Program-made: the position numbers and the translations under genes | Notes under the pieces: model-generated | Seen by the model: only the letters and a program-made list of their open reading frames with translations | Told to the model about the DNA's origin: nothing | Databases searched by the model: none | Part shown: positions 51,393 to 61,177 of the stretch, piece after piece | How positions within the stretch are numbered: the stretch's first letter is position 1 | Layout of the letters: each line of letters starts with the position of its first letter | Assembly: GCA_001603115.1 (NCBI GenBank) | Contig: LVBG01000021.1 | Span: 1-64,000 of the forward strand | Length of the DNA: 64,000 nucleotides | DNA from: Spirochaetales bacterium Spiro_05 | GTDB lineage: Bacteria; Spirochaetota; Spirochaetia; Sphaerochaetales; Sphaerochaetaceae | Direction: 5' to 3'

Positions 51393-54300
51393 TTGATTAC
51401 ACGTGATTTTCGCATTTCAGTTCGTACCAGGACTGAAATGGATTTTTTTCCAGCGTTGTTTGCTTCGGATTCCGATCTTGGAGCACTGTACAAGCAGGCT
51501 ACCGAACTCGCCCATATCTACAACTCCAAGGTAAAGGCGAAAGGGGGCAACGATTGGGTGTCGTCGGGGAAACTGCATGCCACTGCCGTCCTTCATCAAC
51601 TCTACCAGAGTGTGCTCTCCCGTTACCTCTCCGACAATGAACCGGACTTCTTCACCCGTCTTACTGCATTGATCAACAAGAATCATGCTGCCCAAGAGGT
51701 GTTGGCCTTCTATATGAAGGAGTTCCCCTCCCCGCTGTTGATCCAGCAGTCACTGCCTTTGGATTTCTTTTACGAGGAGTCTCTGCGAGGATACTTCATC
51801 CATCAGGTCATGATGGAAAACCCTGCTCTCACCAAGGCGGCAAAACCTTTCATTGCTCCCGAAGGACTCTCTTTTCCCAAAGCAGCCCAAGCGATGACCG
51901 CACTGATGGGAGGCGCTTCTACTGGGATGCGAAACAGTGACGAGGATATCTTCTCATTCCTCACCCGCCCTGCCAGGCTCTATCCCGACTCCTTGCTTGA
52001 CCAGATTTCCTATATTCTTGAGGCTTGGAGCGACCTGATACCCCAGACATTGAGAACGCTTCTGCTCAGGGCTGTCGACTTTGTGCAGGAGGAGAACAAA
52101 CCCCATTTCCCCTCTGCCGGAGGTGGGTCGGCAGAGATGGTAGTCCCAGACTACAGTCTCTTCGACCATGAATATGAAGCCTTCACTGCTGACAAGAACT
52201 GGATGCCCAATGTCATTATGATGGCCAAGTCAACCTTGGTCTGGCTTGACCAGCTTTCCAAGGAGTACGGCTATCCGATCGACACCTTGGACAAGGTTCC
52301 TGACAAGGAGTTGGAGAATCTTGCAGGGCGAGGCTTCACCGCCTTGTGGCTGATAGGATTGTGGGAGCGAAGCAGTGCAAGCAAGAAGATAAAGAACCTG
52401 TGCGGGAACCCCGATGCCGAGGCTTCGGCCTACTCATTGAAGAACTATGAGATCGCCCAGGCAATTGGGGGCTGGGCTGCGTTGGACAACCTGCGCCAAC
52501 GCTGTGCCCGGTATGGCATCAGACTTGCCAGCGACATGGTGCCCAACCACTGTGGAATCGATGGAGACTGGGTTTTCGATCACAGTGAGTACTTTGTCCA
52601 GCAAAGCTATCCTCCCTTCCCATCCTATACCTACGATGGGCCGAATCTCTCTCCAAACCCTGATATCGAGATCAAGCTCGAAGACCATTACTACGACCGT
52701 AGTGATGCAGCTGTTACGTTCCGACGCAGGGACTTGAGAAACGGAGATACCACCTATATCTTCCATGGCAACGATGGGACTTCGATGCCCTGGAATGACA
52801 CTGCTCAGCTTGATTTCCTTAATCCGGCTACAAGAGAGGCTGTGTATCAACAGATTAAGCATGTTGCTTCCAACTTCCCGATCATCCGATTCGATGCGGC
52901 AATGACTTTGGCAAAGAAGCATATCCAACGTCTTTGGTACCCGAAGCCGGGCCACGGCGGGGATATTGCAGGACGCGCCCAGTACGGGATGGATGAACTT
53001 GAATTCAACCAGAAAATCCCCCAAGAGTTCTGGAGGGAGGTGGTGGACAGGATTAACGAGGAGCTTCCTGACACCCTCCTGCTTGCCGAGGCTTTCTGGA
53101 TGATGGAGGGCTACTTTGTAAGGACATTGGGCATGCACCGTGTCTACAACAGTGCCTTCATGAACATGCTCAAGAACCAAGAGAACCAGAAGTACCGCGA
53201 GACGATCAAGAATACCATCAGTTTCGAACCGGAAATCCTCAAGCGCTTCGTAAACTTCATGAACAATCCCGATGAAGAGACCGCCATCGCCCAGTTTGGT
53301 GATGGGGATAAGTACTTCGGCATCTGTACCCTCTTGGCAACCATGCCCGGCCTTCCGATGTTCGGCCATGGGCAGATTGAAGGGTATCGGGAAAAGTACG
53401 GCATGGAGTACCGCAGGGCTTATTGGGATGAGAGACCCAACCAAGGTCTTGTCGATCAGCATTACAAGCGAATTTTCCCGCTTCTGAAAAAGCGATACCT
53501 GTTCAGTGGGGTCGACTTTTTCCACCTCTTCGACCTCTACCGGGACGGTGTGGTACAGCAGTCTGCGTTCTGTTATGTAAACGGTACCGAAACGGAACGA
53601 GCCCTCATCCTCTACAACAACCAGTATGAGGAAGTGAGCGGCTGGATCAAAACATCTGCACCAAAGTTGCAGAAGAATGGGGAAGATAAGCGGACAGTAA
53701 CCACCAGCCTTGCAGAAACCCTGGGTCTTACCCTGGGGGGAAGGCGCTATGTGATCTATGACTCCTTCTCTGAAGGCCTGACCTACATGAAGCCCTCCCT
53801 AAGAGTCTATGACGAAGGGTTCAGCCTTCATCTGAGGGGTTTTGAGACCAAGGTCTATCTCAATATCCGTGAAGTAGAGGATGTCGATGGTACCTATCTG
53901 GCTCTCTATGAGCAAATGGGAGAGCAGGGTGTACAGAACTTTGAGCAAGAGATACTGGCTCTCAGGCTCAAACCGGTGTACAAGGCGATGGAGAACTTCC
54001 ATTCCGAACAGTTCTTCAAGCAGATTCGTCAGATTCTCAAGGGGGAAGCTACCAGCAGGACCGAACGCAAGCTCATCCTCACCCTTGCAGAAGCATACAC
54101 CCACCTTGGAGCGGTGGTGGAAAACCTCCATCCCACAGCACGGAAATCCTTGCCTGCCCTGCCAAGAGAAATCAACCCAGCCCTCATGCTCAATGAGGTG
54201 AAGCGATGGAGCACCCTCTTCAGTAATCCGAAAACCCGTTTCTTCCTCCACGGTTCAGCCATCATGGATGAGCTTGATGCAGTAGTGGCTGCATTTTTCT

Positions 54301-54728
54301 TCCTCAAGCCCTTCCTCAGTGAAGATTGCACCATCGAGAACGCAATGATTATCAGCGACAAGTTGCTGCTCTCCCGCTTCTTCAGCAAGGAACTGTGCGA
54401 GGTGGGCTTTGTCCAAGACCTTTCCAGAAAAGCTTGCCACAGTGCTGCCATTCTTGCGAGTGCCGCCTATCAGGTTGACGACTCCATGGAAGATCCGAAG
54501 AAGATTCTGGCCCTTCTGTTGGAGGACAAAAGCCTTCGCTTGTACGCACAGGTGAATGAGTATCAGGGAACCACCTGGTACACGAAGGAAGCAATGCAGG
54601 AGATCATCTATCTTTCAGCACTCTCACTCGGGGTTATCAAGGGGATGTCCAGCGTAGAGCGCTACGTACAGGTTCTGCTTGAGGCGGAGTTGGATGCAGC
54701 CTATAAGCTCGAGCGTCTCCTGAGCTAA
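51393..54728 (+). CDS. Large GH13 alpha-amylase-family protein, 1111 aa
   Basis: Cytoplasmic glycoside hydrolase family 13 member; no signal peptide. Residues 1-260: mainly helical N-terminal extension. Residues 270-830: the barrel with region I DMVPNHCG (Asp381), region II IIRFDAAM (nucleophile Asp501), region III LLAEAF (acid Glu566) and a region-IV-like NNPDE (Asp627), where the usual His-Asp is changed to Pro-Asp. A beta-sandwich is likely near 720-830, and about 280 more residues of helix follow. Start: TTG 51393 with GGGAGG 6 bases upstream. No related transporter is adjacent. Role probably in storage or imported alpha-glucan; specificity unknown. Confidence 0.88.
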   Translation: MITRDFRISVRTRTEMDFFPALFASDSDLGALYKQATELAHIYNSKVKAKGGNDWVSSGKLHATAVLHQLYQSVLSRYLSDNEPDFFTRLTALINKNHAAQEVLAFYMKEFPSPLLIQQSLPLDFFYEESLRGYFIHQVMMENPALTKAAKPFIAPEGLSFPKAAQAMTALMGGASTGMRNSDEDIFSFLTRPARLYPDSLLDQISYILEAWSDLIPQTLRTLLLRAVDFVQEENKPHFPSAGGGSAEMVVPDYSLFDHEYEAFTADKNWMPNVIMMAKSTLVWLDQLSKEYGYPIDTLDKVPDKELENLAGRGFTALWLIGLWERSSASKKIKNLCGNPDAEASAYSLKNYEIAQAIGGWAALDNLRQRCARYGIRLASDMVPNHCGIDGDWVFDHSEYFVQQSYPPFPSYTYDGPNLSPNPDIEIKLEDHYYDRSDAAVTFRRRDLRNGDTTYIFHGNDGTSMPWNDTAQLDFLNPATREAVYQQIKHVASNFPIIRFDAAMTLAKKHIQRLWYPKPGHGGDIAGRAQYGMDELEFNQKIPQEFWREVVDRINEELPDTLLLAEAFWMMEGYFVRTLGMHRVYNSAFMNMLKNQENQKYRETIKNTISFEPEILKRFVNFMNNPDEETAIAQFGDGDKYFGICTLLATMPGLPMFGHGQIEGYREKYGMEYRRAYWDERPNQGLVDQHYKRIFPLLKKRYLFSGVDFFHLFDLYRDGVVQQSAFCYVNGTETERALILYNNQYEEVSGWIKTSAPKLQKNGEDKRTVTTSLAETLGLTLGGRRYVIYDSFSEGLTYMKPSLRVYDEGFSLHLRGFETKVYLNIREVEDVDGTYLALYEQMGEQGVQNFEQEILALRLKPVYKAMENFHSEQFFKQIRQILKGEATSRTERKLILTLAEAYTHLGAVVENLHPTARKSLPALPREINPALMLNEVKRWSTLFSNPKTRFFLHGSAIMDELDAVVAAFFFLKPFLSEDCTIENAMIISDKLLLSRFFSKELCEVGFVQDLSRKACHSAAILASAAYQVDDSMEDPKKILALLLEDKSLRLYAQVNEYQGTTWYTKEAMQEIIYLSALSLGVIKGMSSVERYVQVLLEAELDAAYKLERLLS

Positions 54729-54742
54729 GGATAGATGTTTGA

Positions 54743-54771
54743 TTGACTTGCCTGTGCTGATAAGATACTCT
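54743..54771 (+). promoter_or_regulatory. Promoter near the symporter start
   Basis: TTGACT (54743-54748), 17 bases, TACTCT (54766-54771), then 8 bases to ATG 54780. The -10 is weak; GATACT at 54764-54769 is an alternative. Confidence 0.45.
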
Positions 54772-54779
54772 TGGAAACT

Positions 54780-56027
54780 ATGAAGACGTGGATAAGCTAT
54801 CTGGCTGCAACTGCCCTCGGCTTGGCTGCAACCCTGCTGTTTGGAGAATCGGGTATATTTCAGCAACTGATGTATACGATTACCGCCCTGCTGGTTCAGC
54901 TTGGTGGATTCGTGTTGATTCCGCTGGTCTTCTTCGGCTTCTCTTCAGGGATTGCTTCCTTGCGAAAGGACAGCAAGGGAGGTGTCTTTGCCAGGACAAC
55001 CATCCTCTGGAGCCTGCTCACCACCATCTTTCTGGTAGCCGCCTCTGCACTAGTCTTCCGCTTCTTCCCCTCCAACTTCCCGGCCAGCACCACCGCCGGT
55101 ACGGATGCTTCCGTCCTCTCCATGGTAGCGCCCCAATCGCTTTCCACCCTCTTTGAGTCGATGTTGCCGGTCAATCCTTTCTACACCTTGGCAAATGCTG
55201 AGAGTTTCTTGCTTCCTGTTCTGATCATCGCCTTGGTCTTCGGATACTTTCTCAAGCCCAACGTGGAGGTCATCAGACCTGCCTATGTAACCATGAACTC
55301 CCTCAGTGAGACGATGTTCCGCCTGGCCAGGGCATTCAGCACCACTGGCCATTTGTTCGTTTTCTTCGCCTCCTCCTATTTTTTCAGCCATTTGCAGTCT
55401 GAGGGCACCATTTTTGTTGCCGAACGGTTCCTGCTCATGCTCCTCGGTTCAACACTCCTTGTCCTATTGGGCCTGCTTCCCCTGCTTTTCGCCCTGGTCA
55501 CCGCTTTCAAGGTGAATCCATACAAGGTGCTCTATCGCATGATAGCTCCAGCAAGTGCTGCCTTGTTTACCGGAAGCATCTTCTTCTCAAGTCCGATGAC
55601 CATCTCCCTCTCCCGTCACAACCTTGGGTGCCAGAAACGGGTAAGCGCTACTGCAGTTCCGCTCTATACACTCATTGGGCGAGGCGGTTCTGCCATGATC
55701 GCAACGTTGAGCATCCTCAGCCTCTTGTATGCGGCTACCGGTACGTTGCCTGCTGACAAGGTGCTTCTCTTTGTTGCTCTCGCCAGTGCACTGTTCTCCT
55801 TTGCAAGCCCGCTCTACCTTGGGTATGAAGTCTTTTTCATCTCCATCATTGCCCTCCAGTTCCTCAAGATCGACCTGTATGGAGCAGAGATGACACTCAT
55901 TGCCATGATGCCGATCCTCAACGGAATGGGCATTCTCATCGACTCCTACATAGCGGCCTTCGGAGCAACCTACACCTGCCATAGGATGGGAGTGCTCGTC
56001 GAAAGCTCCTATTCGGATGTCCTGTAA
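54780..56027 (+). CDS. Dicarboxylate/amino acid:cation symporter family protein, 415 aa
   Basis: Inner-membrane Na+ or H+ coupled carrier of the GltP/DAACS type. Seen: about eight hydrophobic segments, LVQLGGFVLIPLVFFGFSSGIASLRK in the first third, SSPMTISLSRHNLGCQKRVSATAVPLYTLIGRGGSAM, which resembles the SSxxTLP...G...DGxA re-entrant loop, and NGMGILIDSYIAAFGAT, which resembles the later NxxxD helix. The signature serine-rich and NMDGT-like motifs are modified, so substrate may differ from glutamate. It is followed after six bases by a membrane protein of unknown function. Confidence 0.8.
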   Translation: MKTWISYLAATALGLAATLLFGESGIFQQLMYTITALLVQLGGFVLIPLVFFGFSSGIASLRKDSKGGVFARTTILWSLLTTIFLVAASALVFRFFPSNFPASTTAGTDASVLSMVAPQSLSTLFESMLPVNPFYTLANAESFLLPVLIIALVFGYFLKPNVEVIRPAYVTMNSLSETMFRLARAFSTTGHLFVFFASSYFFSHLQSEGTIFVAERFLLMLLGSTLLVLLGLLPLLFALVTAFKVNPYKVLYRMIAPASAALFTGSIFFSSPMTISLSRHNLGCQKRVSATAVPLYTLIGRGGSAMIATLSILSLLYAATGTLPADKVLLFVALASALFSFASPLYLGYEVFFISIIALQFLKIDLYGAEMTLIAMMPILNGMGILIDSYIAAFGATYTCHRMGVLVESSYSDVL

Positions 56028-56033
56028 GAGATT

Positions 56034-56801
56034 ATGGGAAAGAACCTACGCTTCGTCCTGTTGGGTGTCCAAGCCCTTGTAACCCTCATATTGAGTGCAG
56101 TGATTGTGCACAGCATCATTGCATCCGTACAAAATGGGATGTGGGTCACTACCCGTTCCCACTTGTTGCCTTCTCTCATCCACCTGTGGGTTGCCCTTAT
56201 TGCAGCCCTATTGCTCTGTTTCTTCTACCGTGCCAATATCGGGGCCGAAGCACGGGTGCTTCCCTTGCTCTTTCTCATGATCAGTTTGGGCAATGTAAAA
56301 ATACTTCCCCTTCATCACGCCCTCACCGGCCTGTTTCTTCTCAATCCGTTGAATGTTTCGGTTCTCTACCACTTCTCCCTGCTCTTCGGTTCGTTTCTCT
56401 TTCTCTCCTCAGGCCTCTTCCAACAAACCATCAACCCAACCAAGCTTGGCCAGTACTCTTTTGTAGGGGCAGCGAGTGCGCTCTTGCTTTCCATCTTGGT
56501 TCCTGTATCAGCAAGCTCAGCTTCCTTCCTATGGGAAGTAAGCGTCACGAATCGTCTCTTTCTGGGAGTCTGCATCCTGATCAACGCCCTTGCGGTGCTG
56601 ACCTTTCTTATCGCCATCTTTGAAGAACACTTCAGCAGGCAGACGCTTGCCCGCTGTCTCTCCTTCATCCTCATGATCATAGGAACCATGATGGTTACGG
56701 TCAGCCAAGATACCCTGTTCAACAGCCTCGGCTTGGTATTCTATGTTGCAGGCACAACAACCCTGATCCTGGTAACCAGGACCTACCATATCTGGACTTA
56801 A
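56034..56801 (+). CDS. Seven- to eight-helix membrane protein of unknown function, 255 aa
   Basis: Almost wholly hydrophobic, with about seven membrane segments: helix 1 near 8-30, helix 2 near 45-65, then segments near 76-90, 105-125, 140-160, 175-195 and 205-245. Residues between helices are short and uncharged. I do not recognise the family; the layout resembles 7TM sensor input domains without any output domain. It begins 6 bases after the symporter stop, so the two probably form a unit. Convergent with the aldo/keto reductase, two bases apart. Confidence 0.7.
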   Translation: MGKNLRFVLLGVQALVTLILSAVIVHSIIASVQNGMWVTTRSHLLPSLIHLWVALIAALLLCFFYRANIGAEARVLPLLFLMISLGNVKILPLHHALTGLFLLNPLNVSVLYHFSLLFGSFLFLSSGLFQQTINPTKLGQYSFVGAASALLLSILVPVSASSASFLWEVSVTNRLFLGVCILINALAVLTFLIAIFEEHFSRQTLARCLSFILMIIGTMMVTVSQDTLFNSLGLVFYVAGTTTLILVTRTYHIWT

Positions 56802-56803
56802 GC

Positions 56804-57658
56804 TCAGACAAACAGCGGTTTCATCCCTTCCTGCTCCACCAATGCCAGCATTGCTTGCTCATCCGGTTCTTGGATATCCATATCCGCTGCCTTGAGTACA
56901 GAGGGAAGCAAACCCAGGTCCCCAGTGCTGTTGAGAAACAGCTGCTCATGAGAAAGAACATAGTGCACAGCCATCTGGATGGCCTTCTCTTCTCCCAGGG
57001 CATCATACCAGGTGGTATACACCTTCTCTTTGGCACCCCATTCCCCTCGGGCAAGACTCTTGATGGTCTGTACCGCTACATTTCGTTGCTTGCACAGACC
57101 AAGCAAAGCCTCGACATCCTTCTTGTAGGAGGGCTGCTGAAGCATCGGAAAGTTGTAAGGGAAGAGCACCGAATCAAAATCATAGACACTGAGGCTATTC
57201 ATATGAGCTTTGGGAGCATCGATTCCATGGCCGGTAACCCCTGCGAAGCGAACCAAGCCCTGCTGTTTTGCTTCTTGTATTGCCTCAAGAGCACCCCCCT
57301 CACTCATCGCAGTCTCCCATTCCGTCGAATCGACAAGAAAGTGCAACTGCCATAAATCCAGATGGTCGGTTTTCAGTCGGGTAAGGCTTTGCTTGAGCTC
57401 CTCAAGGGCTTCCGCCTTGGTCCGTGCCCCGGTCTTTGAAGCCAGGAAAAAGTCTGAACGATGCATTTTCATCCAAGGTCCAACACGTAGTTCCGCATCT
57501 CCATAGCTTCGTGCAGTGTCAATGTGGTTGATGCCGTGGTCAAGCAACAGACCAAGAGCTTTGTCTGCTTCCTTCTGACTTACATCCCACAGCGCTGCTG
57601 CGCCAAAAAGGACCCTGCTTGAACGATGACCAGTCCTTCCGAACTCCATGTACTGCAT
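56804..57658 (-). CDS. Aldo/keto reductase, 284 aa
   Basis: NAD(P)H-dependent carbonyl reductase with a TIM barrel. Seen: MEFGRTGHRSSRVLFGAAAL; HIDTARSYGDAELRVGPWM with the catalytic Asp and Tyr; FFLASKTGAR with the Lys; DHLDLWQLHFL, where the usual His follows; and a shortened cofactor-binding part (KSLARGEWG). It may use NADPH or NADH. AGGAGG lies upstream of ATG 57658. Last gene of the lgt-pepP-gpmI group, separated from gpmI by a hairpin. Substrate unknown. Confidence 0.9.
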   Translation of the reverse strand: MQYMEFGRTGHRSSRVLFGAAALWDVSQKEADKALGLLLDHGINHIDTARSYGDAELRVGPWMKMHRSDFFLASKTGARTKAEALEELKQSLTRLKTDHLDLWQLHFLVDSTEWETAMSEGGALEAIQEAKQQGLVRFAGVTGHGIDAPKAHMNSLSVYDFDSVLFPYNFPMLQQPSYKKDVEALLGLCKQRNVAVQTIKSLARGEWGAKEKVYTTWYDALGEEKAIQMAVHYVLSHEQLFLNSTGDLGLLPSVLKAADMDIQEPDEQAMLALVEQEGMKPLFV

Positions 57659-57681
57659 AGATTCCCTCCTTGGAAATACGA

Positions 57682-57701
57682 ACAGGGCCCGAAGGCCCTG
57701 T
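57682..57701 (-). terminator. Hairpin between gpmI and the aldo/keto reductase
   Basis: ACAGGGCC, 4-base loop, GGCCCTGT (57682-57701). Strong stem but no T-run on the minus strand, so it is a weak terminator or an RNA-processing element. Confidence 0.55.
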
Positions 57702-57723
57702 CCATGATACCACGTTTTTCTGC

Positions 57724-59370
57724 TTACTGCAGGGTGATGATGCTCGGATCATACTCAGCCGGAGCTTCGAAGTCGAGCAAGTTCATGCAGGTTGCTGCAA
57801 TGCTGCTGATCCCCAATCCCGTCTTGAGTTCGGTCGAATACTCACCCTGATAGTTGCTGTCACAGATGATGCAGGGAACCGGGTTGAGCGAGTGGCTGGT
57901 CTTAGCCTTCGGATCCCCGTTCTCCTTGTACTGTACACTGCCGTCCTTGCCATGCTCGAACATATCGTCGGCATTGCCGTGGTCGGCGGTGATCACCATC
58001 ACACCCCCTGCTTCCATCACAGCCTTGTGGATCCTGCCGATCTGCAGGTCAAGGCCCTCCATGGAGCAGACAACCGCCTGGAAGATGCCGGTATGGCCAA
58101 CCATATCACCATTGGGGAAGTTGAGCTTGATGAAATCCCACTTGCCGCTCTCCACTTCCTTGATGACGCGGTCAGCAATTTCTGCGCACTTCATCCAGGG
58201 TCTTTCCTCAAAGGGGACGATATCACTGGGAATCTCAACATACTCTTCCAGCTTCTCATCGAATTTCCCGCTCTTGTTGCCATTGAAGAAGTAGGTTACA
58301 TGGCCGAACTTCTGTGTCTCACTGATGGAGAACTGCTTCACCTTCGACGCACACAGGTACTCAGCAATCGTCTTGTCGATGGCCGGGGGGGTAACCAAGT
58401 ACTGGGCAGGCACATGAAGGTCCCCATCATACTCCATCATTCCGGCGTACTCGACCTTTGGTCTGCGCTTACGGTCGAACTCGGTCAGCTCTTCTGCTTC
58501 AAAGGCCTTGGTGATCTCAAGGGCGCGGTCTCCACGGAAGTTGAACAGGATGACACTGTCCCCGTCCTCGATGGTACCCACCGGCTTGCCATCCTTGGCA
58601 ATGATGAAGGGAGGCAGATCCTGGTCAATCGCCTTGGTCTCCTTGCGCAGTTGTTCAATGGCCTCGTGGGCCGAATCGAATTGCCTGCCCTCACCAAGTA
58701 CATGGGTTTCCCAACCCTTGCGTACCATATTCCAGTTTGCATTGTAACGGTCCATGGTAATGACCATTCTTCCGCCTCCGCTTGCAATCTTTGCGTCAAA
58801 GGTTGCATCGTTGAGAGAAGCGAGAAACTCCTCAAACGGATCGAAATACTCAAGGGCACTCACCTCACCGACGTCACGACCGTCAAGCAGTGCATGCACA
58901 CGGACAGAGGAAACGCCTTCCGCTTTTGCCTGCAAGATCATTGCCTTGAGGTTGTCAACGTGGGAGTGAACATTGCCATCGCTGAGCAAGCCGATGAAGT
59001 GCAAGGTAGATGTATTTGTTTTCGCGTTGTTGATGAGCTTCTTCCAAGTCTCACCGGCAAACATAGCCTTCGATTCAATTGAGTTCACCACCAGCTTTGC
59101 ACCCTGGGAGAAAACCCTTCCGCATCCCATGGCATTGTGGCCGACTTCGCTATTACCCATATCGTCATCACTGGGAAGGCCGACGGCAAGGCCATGAGCC
59201 TTGAGCTTCGTCCAAGGATTGGACTTGTACAACTTGTTCAGGTTCCCGGTGAGTGCAGATGCAACAGCATCGCCATCCTTGTATTTTCCAAATCCAACGC
59301 CATCCATGATGACCAGGACAACTGGACCCTTGCGAGAAATCTTTCCCATCTTCTTCAATGCTTCAACCAT
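57724..59370 (-). CDS. gpmI: 2,3-Bisphosphoglycerate-independent phosphoglycerate mutase, 548 aa
   Basis: Glycolytic enzyme, Mn-dependent, exchanging 3- and 2-phosphoglycerate. Seen: VVLVIMDGVGFG with the first metal Asp; DDMGNSEVGHNAMGCGRV with the catalytic Ser; VHALLDGRDV; LFNFRGDRALEIT; LNFPNGDMVGHTG; and VVITADHGNADDMFEHGKDG with late metal ligands. Slightly longer than the 510-residue norm. ATG 59370 has AAGGAG 9 bases upstream; a longer open frame to 59457 has no signal and overlaps pepP. It follows pepP by 37 bases. Confidence 0.96.
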   Translation of the reverse strand: MVEALKKMGKISRKGPVVLVIMDGVGFGKYKDGDAVASALTGNLNKLYKSNPWTKLKAHGLAVGLPSDDDMGNSEVGHNAMGCGRVFSQGAKLVVNSIESKAMFAGETWKKLINNAKTNTSTLHFIGLLSDGNVHSHVDNLKAMILQAKAEGVSSVRVHALLDGRDVGEVSALEYFDPFEEFLASLNDATFDAKIASGGGRMVITMDRYNANWNMVRKGWETHVLGEGRQFDSAHEAIEQLRKETKAIDQDLPPFIIAKDGKPVGTIEDGDSVILFNFRGDRALEITKAFEAEELTEFDRKRRPKVEYAGMMEYDGDLHVPAQYLVTPPAIDKTIAEYLCASKVKQFSISETQKFGHVTYFFNGNKSGKFDEKLEEYVEIPSDIVPFEERPWMKCAEIADRVIKEVESGKWDFIKLNFPNGDMVGHTGIFQAVVCSMEGLDLQIGRIHKAVMEAGGVMVITADHGNADDMFEHGKDGSVQYKENGDPKAKTSHSLNPVPCIICDSNYQGEYSTELKTGLGISSIAATCMNLLDFEAPAEYDPSIITLQ

Positions 59371-59407
59371 TGGTATGTACTCCTTATCAGTAATCAGGTT
59401 CTGCTGC

Positions 59408-61177
59408 CTAGAGACTTCTGGTAGCTTCCTTGAGGTAAGGCAATGCCTCTTCATCAACCAAATCCTTCAACTCCTCAAAGACCCACCGATGATAGGTATC
59501 AACCATGGCTATCTCTTGGGGTGAAAGCAGATTCTTATCTATCAATGTGCGTTCAAACGGACAGATGGTCAATACTTCAAAGCTGAGGAACTGGCCAAAT
59601 TCTGTTTTCACATCCTCTCGCACAGCAAGGATGTTCTCAATGCGGATGCCATGCCTGCCTTCCTTATACAGACCAGGCTCATCACTGACGATCATACCCT
59701 TCTTGAGGGGAACCGTAAGAGGCTTGGGACTGATGGACTGCGGACCTTCATGGACACCAAGTCGGAAGCCAAGACCATGCCCGGTACCATGGAAGTAACT
59801 CAAGCCCTCCTGCCAGAGGAACTGTCTTGCAAGCACATCCAGCTGATAGCCGCAGGTTCCTTCAGGAAACCGTTGGGAAGCCAGAGCCAAGTTACCTTTC
59901 AGCACCAGGGTATAGTCACGGATCTGTTCCTCGGTAGGAGTACCGAAGAGAATGGTCCTTGTCACATCCGTCAAGCCGAAGCGGTACATTCCACCGGTAT
60001 CGAGAACCAAAAGACCATTGCCTTTCAGGGTGAGATTGCTCTTTTCATCCGCGCTGTAGTGACACATCGCCCCATGTTCGGCCCAGCCGGAGATGGGGGC
60101 AAAGGACTCGCCAAGGCAATCGGGATTACGAAGCCGTTGTTCACGCAGCAGGTCGGAGAGCTCAATCTCCGTATACTTGGGATGCTTTCTGTCCAAACGG
60201 GCAAGGAAGTTCACCAAGGCCACACCATCAAGCAGGTGCGCTCTGCGCATACCCTCAAGCTCAGTCTCGTTCTTGCTTGCTTTCAGGTCGGTGGAAAAAT
60301 CCCTTCCGACCACCACCTTGTTTTTCGAGAGTGCTGAATGGAGCAGCAGATTTGTCTTCTCTGGGTTGTAATAGACCACATCGTCGGACTTGAGAATCTG
60401 CTCCAGATGGGAAACCACCTCTTCATAGGCAAGAATCTCATACTCCTCTTCCAAAAGTCCACGCATCTCATCGCTGAATCGAGCAGGATTGGTAAAAAGC
60501 CATGCTTTCTCGGTTCCCACCAGCAGGTAGGAGAGGAAAACGGGATTGTACGAAACATCACTGCCGCGCAGGTTGGTAAGCCAGGCGATGTCGTCAAGAG
60601 AGGAGATGAGGGTGTACTTGGCACCCTTCTGCACCATCGCAACACGAACCATCGTCAACTTCTGGATTCTTGAGAAACCGGCGATGTCGTCATTCAACAA
60701 GACCACAGGCTGGGAGGGAACAGCAGGACGATCGGTCCAAACCTGGTCAAGCAAATCTTCAGAATCCACCAGGACCAGCTCGTCCCCAAACACCTCTTCC
60801 AAGCTCTTCTTGCCTGAAACGGTAAGGGTGGCTTTGTCTATGCCTACCCGGCTTCCCTTATCCAAGTTCTCCTTGAGAAAAGTATAGGGATCGGGATAGG
60901 AAGGAGTGTCCACCTTCATCATGGTAAAGCAGGTTCCCTCAATCTGCTGCTGGGCTTGGATGAAGTACCGTGAATCGACCCAAAGCAGAGCCTCATCCTT
61001 GGTGATGACCACAGTCCCCGCACTCCCGGTGAACCCGCTTATATAAGCCCGGGTTCTCCACCGCGGACAGACATATTCGCTTTGATGGGGATCGGTACCG
61101 TTGATGATCCACCCATCAAGTTGGTGTTGGGCAAGCAACGAGCGCAAAAGTGCAACCCGTTCATCGATGTGATGCAT
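59408..61177 (-). CDS. Xaa-Pro aminopeptidase (M24B), long form, 589 aa
   Basis: Cleaves N-terminal residues before proline. This is the three-domain long form: two creatinase-like N-terminal domains (residues 1-310) and the pita-bread metallopeptidase domain. Metal ligands by motif: VLDTGGMYRFGLTDVTR (two Asp), HGTGHGLGFRLGVHEGP (His), SDEPGLYKEGRHGIRIEN (Glu) and FLSFEVLTICPFE (Glu). A canonical GTTD is GLTD here. The tail after it (about 60 residues) is as in eukaryotic-type enzymes. ATG 61177 has AAGGAG within the end of lgt, which it overlaps by 17 bases. Cytoplasmic. Confidence 0.93.
   Translation of the reverse strand: MHHIDERVALLRSLLAQHQLDGWIINGTDPHQSEYVCPRWRTRAYISGFTGSAGTVVITKDEALLWVDSRYFIQAQQQIEGTCFTMMKVDTPSYPDPYTFLKENLDKGSRVGIDKATLTVSGKKSLEEVFGDELVLVDSEDLLDQVWTDRPAVPSQPVVLLNDDIAGFSRIQKLTMVRVAMVQKGAKYTLISSLDDIAWLTNLRGSDVSYNPVFLSYLLVGTEKAWLFTNPARFSDEMRGLLEEEYEILAYEEVVSHLEQILKSDDVVYYNPEKTNLLLHSALSKNKVVVGRDFSTDLKASKNETELEGMRRAHLLDGVALVNFLARLDRKHPKYTEIELSDLLREQRLRNPDCLGESFAPISGWAEHGAMCHYSADEKSNLTLKGNGLLVLDTGGMYRFGLTDVTRTILFGTPTEEQIRDYTLVLKGNLALASQRFPEGTCGYQLDVLARQFLWQEGLSYFHGTGHGLGFRLGVHEGPQSISPKPLTVPLKKGMIVSDEPGLYKEGRHGIRIENILAVREDVKTEFGQFLSFEVLTICPFERTLIDKNLLSPQEIAMVDTYHRWVFEELKDLVDEEALPYLKEATRSL

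Noticed and set aside
57670-59082. 470-codon open frame on + opposite gpmI
   Set aside because: Antisense shadow of gpmI.
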